64,000 nucleotides of DNA. Origin: Phormidium tenue FACHB-886. Lineage in GTDB: Bacteria > Cyanobacteriota > Cyanobacteriia > Elainellales > Elainellaceae. A program made the position numbers and the translations under genes. The notes beneath the pieces were generated by a model. The model was not told the origin of the DNA. It saw nothing but the letters and a program-made list of their open reading frames with translations, and did no database searches. The DNA is taken from NCBI RefSeq assembly GCF_014764505.1, contig NZ_JACXWX010000005.1:186001-250000 (forward strand), read 5' to 3'. Positions 37,890-46,728 of the stretch are shown here, piece by piece. Each line of letters opens with the position of its first letter. Position 1 is the first letter of the stretch.

Positions 37890-38647
37890 CGGCAAGCGGA
37901 GATTTCATCCCCCAAGACGGAAATGCACCCGCCTACCCTAAAATATTTGGGGTCAGCATTACTCCTACAGTAGGGGGCATTTTGATTGCCCTGCTAGGTT
38001 TGGTTGGCGCTTACCTGCTCTGGAGCAACCTGCTTCAGCCTGAGTTGGACAAGAACCGGCAGCTAAAAGCTGAAATCGCCGACAAGCAACAGCAGCTCTT
38101 AGCACAGCAGGAAACCCAAAGGCGGATTACTGAAGCTAGAGCCAGGCTGCAGGCTGCTCGACAGCTACAGGCAGATGTCTTAGGTCTATTTGCAACTGAA
38201 CAGAGTATTGACACACTACTGCTGGACGTAAACGAGCGCGTCAATTCAGTCAACGCTGGCATTCAAAATCCTGAACAACGGGCAACGCTTTCTAGGTTTG
38301 ATTTGAACAATGAACTGTCGGGTCCGGTTGCAGATGGTTCGCTTGGTACAGCGGTCGATAATCGACTACAGCGCTACGTGTACAATGTGGAGCTGAAAGG
38401 AACGTTCCCGCAGACTGCCTCAATTATTCGCAACATCGAGCGGCTGCAACCGCTGCTGATCATTAGCGAGCTACAGTCTGAGCTGGACGGCACCCAGAAA
38501 ATTGTTTTGGATAGCCAAGGGCGATTAGTTCCTGCCAACCAGCCCAATACTCGAATTACAACTGGTTTCCGTATGGATGCCCTTGTGCCAATACGAGATC
38601 AGGCGACTGCAACGCCTACAGCAACGCCTTCTGCAGCTGCTCAGTAA
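37886..38647 (+). CDS. pilO: Type IV pilus assembly protein PilO
   Basis: 253 residues. Membrane span at about 26-48 (PTVGGILIALLGLVGAYLLW), coiled coil 50-90, and a periplasmic domain that pairs with PilN. Coupled to pilN by an ATGA overlap. In most cyanobacteria pilQ follows; here a long hairpin and an oppositely oriented ferredoxin gene follow instead. Confidence 0.92.
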   Translation: MTASGDFIPQDGNAPAYPKIFGVSITPTVGGILIALLGLVGAYLLWSNLLQPELDKNRQLKAEIADKQQQLLAQQETQRRITEARARLQAARQLQADVLGLFATEQSIDTLLLDVNERVNSVNAGIQNPEQRATLSRFDLNNELSGPVADGSLGTAVDNRLQRYVYNVELKGTFPQTASIIRNIERLQPLLIISELQSELDGTQKIVLDSQGRLVPANQPNTRITTGFRMDALVPIRDQATATPTATPSAAAQ

Positions 38648-38685
38648 AGTTAGAAGCACATTCTTAGTTAATTCAAAAGGTTTCA

Positions 38686-38729
38686 ACTAGAAGCGGCAAC
38701 AGCAAGATCCTGCTGTTGCCGCTTCTAGT
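38686..38729. terminator. Bidirectional hairpin terminator between pilO and ferredoxin
   Basis: Perfect 19-bp arms at 38686-38704 and 38711-38729 with a 6-nt loop (AGATCC). It lies between two convergent genes and can fold on either transcript. No clear U-tract on either side. Confidence 0.7.
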
Positions 38730-38744
38730 ACTGTGTCAGAAGAC

Positions 38745-39044
38745 TTAGTATAGTTCTTCTTCTTGGTGCGTGATGATAGTGACATCAGAAGTGGGATAAG
38801 CCACGCAGGTGAGGACAAATCCAGCTTCGATTTGATCATCATCCAGGAAGGACTGATCGCCTTGATCAACGGTGCCAGAAGTGAGCTTGCCTGCGCAGGT
38901 AGAGCAAGCGCCAGCGCGACAGGAGTAGGGGAGGTCAAGCCCTTGCTCTTCGGCAGCATCCAGAATGTACTCGTCATCTGGAACTTCGATCGTGGTATTC
39001 AATCCTTCAGCTTCGTTGATCAATGTGACCTTATAGGACGGCAT
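38745..39044 (-). CDS. petF: Plant-type [2Fe-2S] ferredoxin
   Basis: 99 residues. Cluster ligands Cys 42, 47, 50 and 80 in the order [10 protein letters not shown] ... VLTC, and the photosynthetic ferredoxin C-terminus [12 protein letters not shown]. It carries electrons from photosystem I to FNR, nitrite reductase and thioredoxin reductase. Monocistronic; the sequence is typical of cyanobacterial Fd1. Confidence 0.96.
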   Translation of the reverse strand: MPSYKVTLINEAEGLNTTIEVPDDEYILDAAEEQGLDLPYSCRAGACSTCAGKLTSGTVDQGDQSFLDDDQIEAGFVLTCVAYPTSDVTIITHQEEELY

Positions 39045-39736
39045 GTGGTAATCCTCTCAGTGTTCGATACGGCAGTTTGAGTCCGCCCACAACAAACCCA
39101 TCGGTTCCCAAATCGAGCAAGCTTGCTTGGGCTAACTCTACTCTGATACTACGGGAAAACTTTGAACCTGTAACCTCTAATCGATGGGTACGATGAATGG
39201 GATTCGTAATCAGAGTGACCCTGTTAATCCTAAATTGCTTATACTTTGAAAGTTTTTAGGGAAGTACTCTAATTTGCTGTTCCCGTAAGAACAGTAGATC
39301 AAGCCAACAAAAATTACTTCTTGCTAATAGATGAAACGGCTACAAGCTATATCGATTCAGCAATGCAGCGACCACGTTGAAGTAGTCAATGCTGCACTCT
39401 AAATCAATTTCCTATAGTCTTTACTAACGTTAGAAGCTTGAATAAATTAGTAGGAATTATCAGTTTTATGAGCTGTTGCAATCAGCGAGAAGCTAAGCGG
39501 CTGCTAACAACAAACTAGCGGGTTTTGTGGAAAGTATCTTCCCTGCTCGCTCTCAATATCGTGCAAAAAATCTATTGATTACAGCAACTCCCAGTCGCAT
39601 GAGGTACAGGTATTGTTGCCGCACTTCATGCAGCATATAACAATACGCTCCTTCAATTGAGCGCGAAGCGTTATATAGTTCTGCGCTGATATGAAATGCC
39701 CAGTTCAACGGCGTGCTGAACGCAACAAACAGAATC
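39045..39736. other. Intergenic region upstream of ferredoxin
   Basis: About 690 bp between petF and the amylase stop, both on the minus strand. AT-rich. A 67-residue minus-strand reading frame (39553-39756) overlaps the amylase end and has no recognisable protein character, so I left it out. The petF promoter and 5' leader should lie near 39050-39250. Confidence 0.45.
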
Positions 39737-41278
39737 CTATTGCTGTAGCTTCTCACTCAGATGAATAGCAATTGCTCCCAACTTATCTACTTGAACATGG
39801 ATGTGCCCTTGGCGATCGACTGCAATCGCCTCACCTGTACAGCTTTTGCCATCAGCAGCTAAACGTCCAGCTGTGATGTTGCAATAAATACCAGCCGTCA
39901 GATCAGTTTGAAAGGTATGGCTAAGAGGTTCGTCACTGCGATTGATGACTACAAAACCACTGCTGCCGCGCCCAAAAGCAATTTGGTTGCCGTTGCTCCA
40001 CCAGTGGGTTAACGGTGCATCAGGTGGAATCTGATTCCGAAAGTTGACCATTGCGGCGACTATAGGATGGCGGTGTTCGCAGATCCAATCTTCACCGCAC
40101 AGAGCCTGTCCATTGCTATAGATGCGATTTGTCTGTCCCTTGGGGTCGGCAGGTGGTCCTTGGCTTTCAGACTCGAAAGCATAGCTAGACATCACTTGAG
40201 GTCTCCCATAAGGAAATGCCAGCATAAAGAGGGTAGCAAGGTCGTACAGTCTGCCGTTTTTATAAGTCAGATAGTGACCACCACCACCATGTCCGCGCTG
40301 CTTGTCATGGTTGTCAATGAAGACGATCGCCTTCTCGCTAGGCATTAAACCCCAGCTCTCGCCCAAAGTTTCTAGCTGAGCAAGCGTTTGCCCATCAATT
40401 CCTAAAAAGGACTCACCGACGCTCCTGCCGTATTCAAACTCAATCACTTTGCCGTTTGTATAGTACTCGCTCTTGCGAATTACCTCATTGCCTGGATCAA
40501 TGACCTCCTGATAAATATAGGGGTCTGGATCAACGGCAGCATTAACCTTCTGCAAGATTGCTGCCACATCTTTGCTGCTGATATGTTTGGCAGCGTCAAT
40601 CCGAAAACCATCGATGCCAAGATGTACCAGATCGATTAAATAATCAGCGATCTGCTGTTGCACTTTATTCGATTTAGTTTTGAGGTCTGCCAAGCCCACT
40701 AGCTCACACTCTGTCACTTCCTGCCGATTTTGGTAGTCGGCAATCGCTTTTTTGCAGGAATGAAAATCGGGCGGTTGATAGAGCCCTGGGTAATTGTACT
40801 TAGTGAAGCTTGACCCAGCATTTCCCACCCCTTGTGTTAGTGCCGCCATGTGATTAATGACAGCATCCGCATAAAGCTTAATTCCGACGGCATGACAGCG
40901 CTGCACCATTGCTGCAAACTCAGAGCGGCTGCCGCTGCGGCTCTCGATCCTATAGCTAACAGGCTGGTAGCGCTGCCACCAAGGAAATCCTTTTTCTGGT
41001 ACAACTACATGCTCAGCTGCAGGTGAAAGCTGTACAGCACCGTAGCCGCTTGGAGCCAAAAAAGCTTCGCATTCCTGCGCCACATCTTCCCACTGCCACT
41101 CAAACAAATGAACGAATACGGGAGTATTCGTTTGAGTGGCTGACTGGAGACCAAGATGGGAAACAGGGTGGTGGGTATCCTTAGCGCTACCAAGCGCAAC
41201 TGCCAAACAAAGTGAGAACAGAATCAGGAAAACAGCTAGCCGCAATGAAAATTTAAACTTTGCAAGGAGATTGATCAT
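39737..41278 (-). CDS. Secreted alpha-amylase, animal-type GH13
   Basis: 513 residues with a signal peptide (about 1-31). The sequence follows the animal-type branch of GH13: FVHLFEWQWEDVAQEC, YADAVINHMA, DGFRIDAAKH with nucleophile Asp 228, YIYQEVID with acid Glu 258, FIDNHDKQRGHGGGG with Asp 325, and CGEDWICEHRHPIVAAMVNFRN. The chloride-ligand Arg that precedes VMSSY in animal enzymes is Gln here (GRPQVMSSY), as I recall for chloride-independent insect amylases. It hydrolyses alpha-1,4-glucans outside the cytoplasm. Its start overlaps the stop of the upstream secreted protein gene. Confidence 0.93.
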   Translation of the reverse strand: MINLLAKFKFSLRLAVFLILFSLCLAVALGSAKDTHHPVSHLGLQSATQTNTPVFVHLFEWQWEDVAQECEAFLAPSGYGAVQLSPAAEHVVVPEKGFPWWQRYQPVSYRIESRSGSRSEFAAMVQRCHAVGIKLYADAVINHMAALTQGVGNAGSSFTKYNYPGLYQPPDFHSCKKAIADYQNRQEVTECELVGLADLKTKSNKVQQQIADYLIDLVHLGIDGFRIDAAKHISSKDVAAILQKVNAAVDPDPYIYQEVIDPGNEVIRKSEYYTNGKVIEFEYGRSVGESFLGIDGQTLAQLETLGESWGLMPSEKAIVFIDNHDKQRGHGGGGHYLTYKNGRLYDLATLFMLAFPYGRPQVMSSYAFESESQGPPADPKGQTNRIYSNGQALCGEDWICEHRHPIVAAMVNFRNQIPPDAPLTHWWSNGNQIAFGRGSSGFVVINRSDEPLSHTFQTDLTAGIYCNITAGRLAADGKSCTGEAIAVDRQGHIHVQVDKLGAIAIHLSEKLQQ

Positions 41279-41751
41279 CTGCCTAAGTCAGCCTGATAGG
41301 TTGGGCACTGGGTCTGAATGGCAGCGATCGTTACGGCAACTTCAAATTCACTGGGCAGAGTACCACTTGTCTGAATTTGACGAAGCTGGTTGATTGTGCC
41401 TCCATTCTCTAAAAAAGGGCAGATAGTATCACTGTAGGCAAGGATGGCTTCCTGATCGAGAGTTCGGGCATAGGCGATCGCTCTTGGAGCTGCTGCCGCG
41501 GCAAATGCTTGCCAAAAAGGAGCATGGCTCAGTTGCGTGCGTACTTGCAGCTGGCAATATTGTTTCAGGTTGATTAAGCTGCCTGTTGCATCAATGGCAC
41601 TGTAGCCTGATAGATTTTGCAATGGACAAAGCCGTAGCGGATCTAGAGCTTGTGTGGTTGATACATCGGCCCAAGCGGGCTGAACTTTTGATGCCACAAG
41701 GCTTCCTATTAAGACAATACCGAGAACCAATGGCGACGCTTTTAGAACCAT
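41275..41751 (-). CDS. Small secreted protein, DUF732-like
   Basis: 158 residues from ATG 41751 (an in-frame GTG at 41778 is possible). Signal peptide LVLGIVLIGSLVASKVQPAWA. The C-terminal block AYSDTICPFLENGGTINQLRQIQTSG ... IAAIQTQCPTYQ, with two Cys, resembles the DUF732-type small secreted helical domain by eye. It is translationally coupled to the amylase (ATGA overlap at 41275-41278), so the two exported proteins are probably made together. Function unknown. Confidence 0.7.
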   Translation of the reverse strand: MVLKASPLVLGIVLIGSLVASKVQPAWADVSTTQALDPLRLCPLQNLSGYSAIDATGSLINLKQYCQLQVRTQLSHAPFWQAFAAAAAPRAIAYARTLDQEAILAYSDTICPFLENGGTINQLRQIQTSGTLPSEFEVAVTIAAIQTQCPTYQADLGR

Positions 41752-41929
41752 AGAGCCACAAACGGTTAGGATCTGCACAAACTTGTTGACCGTAATGAGC
41801 GATCGTCATCTAACTCACTTGTGTGAAGTATTCCCAAGCATTTTCTGGTGTTAACCGGAGTACAGCGCTTCTAGGTTCTCGATGGACCAGAACTTACACC
41901 CTTGATTTTTAGCGCTGTGATTTCTATTG

Positions 41930-41971
41930 CAGTAAGCGGATGGTGAGATTCAACCTACCATCCGCTTACTG
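41930..41971 (-). terminator. Hairpin after the acidic HTH gene
   Basis: Perfect 15-bp arms (41930-41944 and 41957-41971) with a 12-nt loop, about 35 nt downstream of the stop of the minus-strand HTH gene. No U-tract, so its terminator role is inferred from position and stability. Confidence 0.5.
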
Positions 41972-41979
41972 AGCGCACA

Positions 41980-42006
41980 GTTTCCGGAAACCATAAGCGC
42001 TTATGG
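41980..42006. repeat. Two adjacent perfect palindromes at a gene end
   Basis: GTTTCCGGAAAC (41980-41991) and CCATAAGCGCTTATGG (41991-42006) are both perfect palindromes that share one base and abut the stop codon at 42007. They may be a double operator, or part of the same terminator region. Confidence 0.4.
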
Positions 42007-43026
42007 CTACAGCGAATAGATCTGACCGTCAATCAGTAACCGTGTGATCCCCTTGGCTTGCAGATACGGGCGTACCTTTTGAAAGACTCGCCCATCTGGC
42101 ACTTTAACGACGCGCTGCATCCGGCGCAAAAATCGCTTGGCAATGCGATGATTGTCGAAAATCGGTAAGGTCTTTTCCAGAATCTCTGCGTCTGGAATTT
42201 GCCCTAGCTCCGCAAAATCTTTAAGAGGACGGGTAATCAGCTCTGAGGCACGATCAACTACCACATAGCAAGTGCGAGGAATCTGCGCTTCAGAGAGGGG
42301 CAGCACTTGTAGACTCTTGCCCTTGGCAATCTGAACAGGGCTGAAGCCCTCGATCGCCTCTCCATCTACTTCATCATCTAGATCATCGTCTAAATCATCA
42401 TCTAGATCATCGTCTAGGTCATCTTCATCCAGATCATCTAAGGCTTCTTCTAGATCTTCGTCTACTAAGCCTGCATAAGCACTGCTCGATGTCTCAGCGG
42501 CAACGCTCTTAAGTTCTACTGAGGCGGACGTGCTTTGAGCTGTGTTAGCTTGCGAGCTGTTCTTTACTAACAAGATGGGCTTATTAACGCTATCAAACTT
42601 CTCATTAACCTGTGGCTCATCCACAACGCTAGTCACAGCTGCTTCCAGCTCTAGCTGAGCCATCTGTGGTTCTGGTAGGGGAGAATCATCTGCCGTCTGC
42701 TGAGGGTTCGATCGCTTCCGCTGACGGCGAGTAGGAGTTAAATCTACCGGAATGGGGACTGCATCTACTGGAGCGGTTGCAACATCAGGATCGACTGACT
42801 GCGATGCTTCTTCAACTTCAGGACCATCTTCTGCCTTCGCCCCTAAGCGCCGCTGCTGCACCAGCGCTTCATATTCCTCCTCTGGCAAACTTTGCTTTAG
42901 GATGCGGCTGATAGTGCTGTTGCTGACTCCATAGCGACCGGCAAGCGTTGCCGTAGTCTCGCCGGACTGGCGATACGCCTCAATTACCGCTTGCTTGTCT
43001 GCCTCAGAGAGTTTTCTGGGAGCCAT
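42007..43026 (-). CDS. Helix-turn-helix protein with acidic repeat
   Basis: 339 residues. N-terminal HTH (MAPRKLSEADKQAVIEAYRQ ... TATLAGRYGVSNSTISRIL), like that of transposase/Hin-type domains. The middle is low-complexity and includes an acidic run of alternating Asp/Leu/Glu around 195-220, followed by a conserved C-terminal domain (RTCYVVVDRASELITRPLKDFAELGQIPD ... RRMQRVVKVPDGRVFQKV). I know this C-terminal domain from conserved cyanobacterial proteins often labelled transposase-like, but there is no catalytic DDE core. Probably a domesticated DNA-binding regulator. Confidence 0.7.
   Translation of the reverse strand: MAPRKLSEADKQAVIEAYRQSGETTATLAGRYGVSNSTISRILKQSLPEEEYEALVQQRRLGAKAEDGPEVEEASQSVDPDVATAPVDAVPIPVDLTPTRRQRKRSNPQQTADDSPLPEPQMAQLELEAAVTSVVDEPQVNEKFDSVNKPILLVKNSSQANTAQSTSASVELKSVAAETSSSAYAGLVDEDLEEALDDLDEDDLDDDLDDDLDDDLDDEVDGEAIEGFSPVQIAKGKSLQVLPLSEAQIPRTCYVVVDRASELITRPLKDFAELGQIPDAEILEKTLPIFDNHRIAKRFLRRMQRVVKVPDGRVFQKVRPYLQAKGITRLLIDGQIYSL
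42371..42440. repeat. Short tandem repeat encoding an acidic tract
   Basis: Imperfect 12-bp units of the form GATCATC(A/G)TCTA encode the alternating D-D-L-D run of the HTH protein. The repeat is in multiples of three, so unit changes would alter length but not frame. Confidence 0.6.
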
Positions 43027-43219
43027 GTCGATTCGTTTCCTTCAGTCGCCAAACCATTTAGAACTTTGCTTTGCCGGAGAAGGGCGGCAAAGTTGCCCTT
43101 CAGCTAACAACAATACTAATAATCCCTATCTACTGTACCAAACGGAACGCTGAGCGGGTGTAGGGTTCACAAAGACTGAAGCCGACTTTGGTAAAGATTA
43201 AAGTCTTGATGCAAGAACT

Positions 43220-44185
43220 TCATCCGCGTCTACGCCCGGTGCGGCGACGAGTGGAAAGGTCGTATTCCAGGGCAGCACCGATCGCAATTAAACAGCCGCT
43301 AAAGATCCAAAAGACTTCTGGAAGTGCACCCGTTTGGTAGTTAGGAATGTTGGTAGTTGCGTAGTTGAACCAGACATCTGCAATGTAGTAGGAAAAGGCA
43401 GCGAAGGCAATAAATCGCCAGGACAGTGCAAACCGTCCACCCCAAAATGCCAGCAGTAAAGTAGTTGCCATCACCACTAGGATCACATCACCGATGATGT
43501 AGAGCCAGCCAACTGCATCGGCAAAAGGAGATAGCTGTTGGTCGAGAGCGGTTGCCCAGGCAGGTGCGGTGCTAATTGCCTCGGCAGGTGCAGGATCTCC
43601 CGGACTAGCTGCGGCATCTGCGGGTGTTGCGGCTGGAGAGACTAGCTGAGAGGTCATTGTTGTAGCCTCTTCAGTCACCGTTGTGTCAATCGGCTGTGTG
43701 GCAACAGTGGCAATTGCGATACCTGCTACGGCGATCCCAACCAGAATTGCCCACTGTATAGGTGTCAGATCGAGCCGCTTAGACATCACTGCCCGCAAAA
43801 TGCCCCAGCCTAGAAAAACATAAGCGGGAATAAAGAAAAAATCACCCGGAGACACATCAGGGTCAATGCCTAAACCCAGCTCCCAATAGGCAAACAACAA
43901 GTTGCCAATGAAGTAAGAGAACATGCCCAAGCCGATCGCCAGCCACACTGTCCGACCGCTAACAATCGCTGAGCTGCGCCAGTTGCGGAAGCATAAAAAC
44001 CCAGCGCCCAGAAAGGCAACTTCTTCCAGAACATAGGTCATGATGCTATACCACTGTGGATGCTCTTGCTCTGGCGAAACGCTGAACAGCAGAAAGAACA
44101 GCAGCGCAATGACTGCCCAAGCGGTAGCAGCGAAAACAATTGTTTGGACTGCTAAAGGTTTTGCGGTAGAAGCTTTGTTAGTCAA
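43220..44185 (-). CDS. Multi-span membrane protein of unknown function
   Basis: 321 residues with about eight membrane spans in two blocks (residues about 14-165 and 215-305), separated by an Ala/Pro/Thr-rich hydrophilic loop (about 170-205). Conserved-looking features are LEEVAFLGAGFLCFRNW, GDFFFIPAYVFLGWG and SYYIADVWFNY. The tail is Arg-rich (RRRTGRRRG), suggesting a cytoplasmic C-terminus. I do not recognise a named family. Confidence 0.7.
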   Translation of the reverse strand: MTNKASTAKPLAVQTIVFAATAWAVIALLFFLLFSVSPEQEHPQWYSIMTYVLEEVAFLGAGFLCFRNWRSSAIVSGRTVWLAIGLGMFSYFIGNLLFAYWELGLGIDPDVSPGDFFFIPAYVFLGWGILRAVMSKRLDLTPIQWAILVGIAVAGIAIATVATQPIDTTVTEEATTMTSQLVSPAATPADAAASPGDPAPAEAISTAPAWATALDQQLSPFADAVGWLYIIGDVILVVMATTLLLAFWGGRFALSWRFIAFAAFSYYIADVWFNYATTNIPNYQTGALPEVFWIFSGCLIAIGAALEYDLSTRRRTGRRRG

Positions 44186-44368
44186 GGTACAGATTCCTCG
44201 GAGAGCGTGGCGAAAGGGGCGATCGGCACACGAACACAGGTTTGCATGAATCTTTAGTTACCTTATTATGCCCAAGTGCGGGAAACTTGAACGGGTTTAT
44301 TTTAGAGGACTTGGTTCACCTTTTAGAAGGAGGGTGAAAGCCTGTATTTTTTCATCTTCTTTCTTGCT

Positions 44369-45040
44369 TTAGTGCCACAGCTTCCCGGCGGGAGCCTGTT
44401 TTAACCAGTTCAAAAATTGGCTGCGATCTTTAGAGGGCATGTCCTGCAGTGCATCCATAACACGCTGTGTAAAGGTGGCATTGCCGAAGTGCTGCTTGCC
44501 CAATCGGTATAGCTCTTGAAGCAACGTGTTGAGATGGTGCTCTTGCCAGAGGGGAACCTGCAGCGAGGCTAGCGGGTCTACTGTTAGGAGATGCTGAATT
44601 GCATCAGGAGATTGAGTTTGTGGAAAGCGCCACTGCTGAAAAACGGCTGCAATTTCCTTCTGAAAAGTGCTGATTTGTCTAGCTCCCAGCAAATCTTCAA
44701 TATCTAGATAAACTGCTTGCAGCAGCAGAAGCGCTGCCTGCACCATGGAGGATGGAGTTTCTCCACTCATCGGTGCTTCTGCAACTTCTCCAGCAAGCTG
44801 ATCGAGTCGAATCTTGCCCCAAACGCTAAAACGTTCCGGTTCTTCTAGCAGAACGCAAGCTTTGCCCCTGTTATCGGTGAGATCACGCCAGAAAGACTTA
44901 GCTTCTTCTTCTTGGGCAGCATTGAAAACGCTAATCAGACGGAAGGGTTGACCCTGATACTGCAGAATCGGGATCTGTTGATCCTTCTTGGGATGCTGAA
45001 CAGACGTAATCTCAACGTCTTGCCGTTTCAAGATAAACAT
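44369..45040 (-). CDS. Conserved cyanobacterial protein
   Basis: 223 residues, soluble. FILKRQDVEITSVQHPKKDQQIPILQYQGQPFRL at the start and DNRGKACVLLEEPERFSVWGKIRLDQL are blocks I associate with a conserved cyanobacterial family (labelled Npun_F0813 in my memory, not checked). The function is unknown. It is the last chromosomal protein gene before the tRNA and the integrated element. Confidence 0.7.
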   Translation of the reverse strand: MFILKRQDVEITSVQHPKKDQQIPILQYQGQPFRLISVFNAAQEEEAKSFWRDLTDNRGKACVLLEEPERFSVWGKIRLDQLAGEVAEAPMSGETPSSMVQAALLLLQAVYLDIEDLLGARQISTFQKEIAAVFQQWRFPQTQSPDAIQHLLTVDPLASLQVPLWQEHHLNTLLQELYRLGKQHFGNATFTQRVMDALQDMPSKDRSQFLNWLKQAPAGKLWH

Positions 45041-45399
45041 GGTGCCGCTAGTTGACTCCTATCGGGGTCGGAAGAAGAACGGAGCTAGTCGCCGCGCTGG
45101 GGTGCATCTCAACGCGTTTAGCCTGTCTGGTGAAATGAGCGAGCCTGCTTCAAACACCCAACAGGATAGACTTGGGATGCACTCATCTCACTATCCTAGT
45201 GTTGCGGCAGTAAGATGTTGACAAATCGCTCAGATTCACTATGGAATTAGTAGATTCCTGAGCTTTATGCTACAGTTTCTTGTGCCTAATGCTATAGTAA
45301 TCACCAGCTACAGCCACATTGCCTCTATTCTGCCCACAATTGTCCATTAAGGAACGATTGGCAGAACAAGTCAAAAACGGTAGCTGTCTAGCATTAACT
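45041..45399. other. Intergenic region before tRNA-Arg
   Basis: No convincing protein gene in about 360 bp. It holds the promoter of the leftward conserved gene and presumably that of tRNA-Arg. A 60-residue plus-strand frame here reads as a shadow. Confidence 0.45.
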
Positions 45400-45473
45400 G
45401 CTCCAGTAGCTCAGCTGGATAGAGCAACTGCCTTCTAAGCAGTCGGTCACAGGTTCGAGTCCTGTCTGGGGCG
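45400..45473 (+). tRNA. tRNA-Arg (anticodon UCU)
   Basis: 74-nt cloverleaf. Acceptor arm GCTCCAG pairs with CTGGGGC plus discriminator G; D-arm around AGCTCAGCTGGATAGAGC; anticodon stem ACTGC/GCAGT with loop CTTCTAA, anticodon TCT; T-arm CACAGGTTCGAGTCCTGT. CCA is not encoded. A tyrosine integrase starts 130 bp downstream, so its 3' half (about 45440-45473) is the likely attachment site of the element. Confidence 0.96.
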
Positions 45474-45603
45474 TGCCTCTAAAATCAGGTGTTTCAGCCT
45501 TCTTGACCTTGATTTCAGAGCGATTAACCATCTATAGGAGTTACGAATAATTGGTTCTAATTCCTTCTAATTCATCCTAAATTAGATCAGCTTTAGGATT
45601 TTG

Positions 45604-46725
45604 ATGGCGCGAAAGATCTACACGCTAGAGGCAGTAAACGATCGCCTGAGAGCCTCTCACATCGGTGTTGAGGTACTTCAGCGTGGGCGAAAACTGTCGC
45701 TGAGGGCCACCCTACCACCGAAACCAGGCAGCGACAAATCTAAGCCGCATCAACAGATTATCTCGACTGGCAAATACTCCACGCCGGAAGGACTTGAGGA
45801 AGCAGAGGCGATCGCCATGGAACTGCGATCCCAGCTTCAACGCGGACGTTTTAGCTGGGAGGCTTGGTCAGAGGAATCAGCACCCGTCGATCGAGAATCG
45901 TGCGGGTCGGTTATAGCTCGCTATAAACCTTACTGCCTTAAGCAGATCATCAAGAAATCTGGTGAGGAAGGCGAGCGGGTTTGGCACAAACAATTTTGGC
46001 TCTACTTAAAACATCTTCCTGCCGAGTCGAAGCTAACACCAGAGATGCTGATCCGAGTCGCTGAAAATTCAACCGAGGAAAATACTCGCAGCAGACAAAT
46101 TTGCTGTCAGGAATTTAAAAGATTGGCAGAGTTCGCGGGAGTGGCGATCGATTTTTCGTCTTACACCGGAAACTACTCGCCCAAATCAGCGAAGCGTGAG
46201 ATCCCTTCGGATGAGGAGATCGCCGAAGCGATCGACCAGATGAAAAATCTGAAGTGGCGCTGGATCGCTGGCATGATGGCAACCTTTGGGCTACGCGACC
46301 ATGAGTGCTGGCTCTGCTCGGTAACGTGGCAGCAGTCGGACCAGTCCCCCGTGCTGGCAGTGCGGGTTGAAGATGAAACAAAAACAGGAGAGCGAGAGGT
46401 GCTGCCATTTCATCCAGAATGGGTGGAGCGCTGGCAACTCTGGGATGTGCAGCGCCCAGATGTAACAGCGAAGTGGCTGAAAGATTACAGCGATCGCACC
46501 TGTAAAGCGTTCAAGCGATTGAAAGTAGGGTTCACGCCTTACACACTTCGCCACGCCTGGTGCATCCGTGCTTCAGTTTTCTATAAACTGCCTCTGCCTG
46601 TCGCGTCCGCCATGGCTGGACATTCTCCAGCGGTGCATCTGGCAACCTATAATCGCTGGATTTCAGCGGCACAATACCACAGCGCCTACAGCGAGGCGAT
46701 CGCCCAAGTGCGACGAGGAATTTAA
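45604..46725 (+). CDS. Tyrosine site-specific integrase
   Basis: 373 residues from ATG 45604. N-terminal arm-binding and SAM-like DNA-binding regions, then the catalytic domain: Arg 231 in MMATFGLRDHE, Lys 260 in the TKTGEREV hairpin, TPYTLRHAW (Arg 316; the box-II His position is Tyr, a common variant), AGHS with His 340, and nucleophile Tyr 349 in ATYNRW. It catalyses integration and excision at the adjacent tRNA-Arg. It reads away from the tRNA and marks the left end of the element. Confidence 0.93.
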   Translation: MARKIYTLEAVNDRLRASHIGVEVLQRGRKLSLRATLPPKPGSDKSKPHQQIISTGKYSTPEGLEEAEAIAMELRSQLQRGRFSWEAWSEESAPVDRESCGSVIARYKPYCLKQIIKKSGEEGERVWHKQFWLYLKHLPAESKLTPEMLIRVAENSTEENTRSRQICCQEFKRLAEFAGVAIDFSSYTGNYSPKSAKREIPSDEEIAEAIDQMKNLKWRWIAGMMATFGLRDHECWLCSVTWQQSDQSPVLAVRVEDETKTGEREVLPFHPEWVERWQLWDVQRPDVTAKWLKDYSDRTCKAFKRLKVGFTPYTLRHAWCIRASVFYKLPLPVASAMAGHSPAVHLATYNRWISAAQYHSAYSEAIAQVRRGI

Positions 46726-46728
46726 AAA

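Noticed and set aside
39553-39756. 67-residue minus-strand frame downstream of the amylase
   Set aside because: No ribosome site, family resemblance or conserved context; it overlaps the end of the amylase gene.
42007-43026. Active transposase
   Set aside because: The HTH is transposase-like, but there is no DDE/DEDD catalytic core, terminal inverted repeat or target duplication around the gene.
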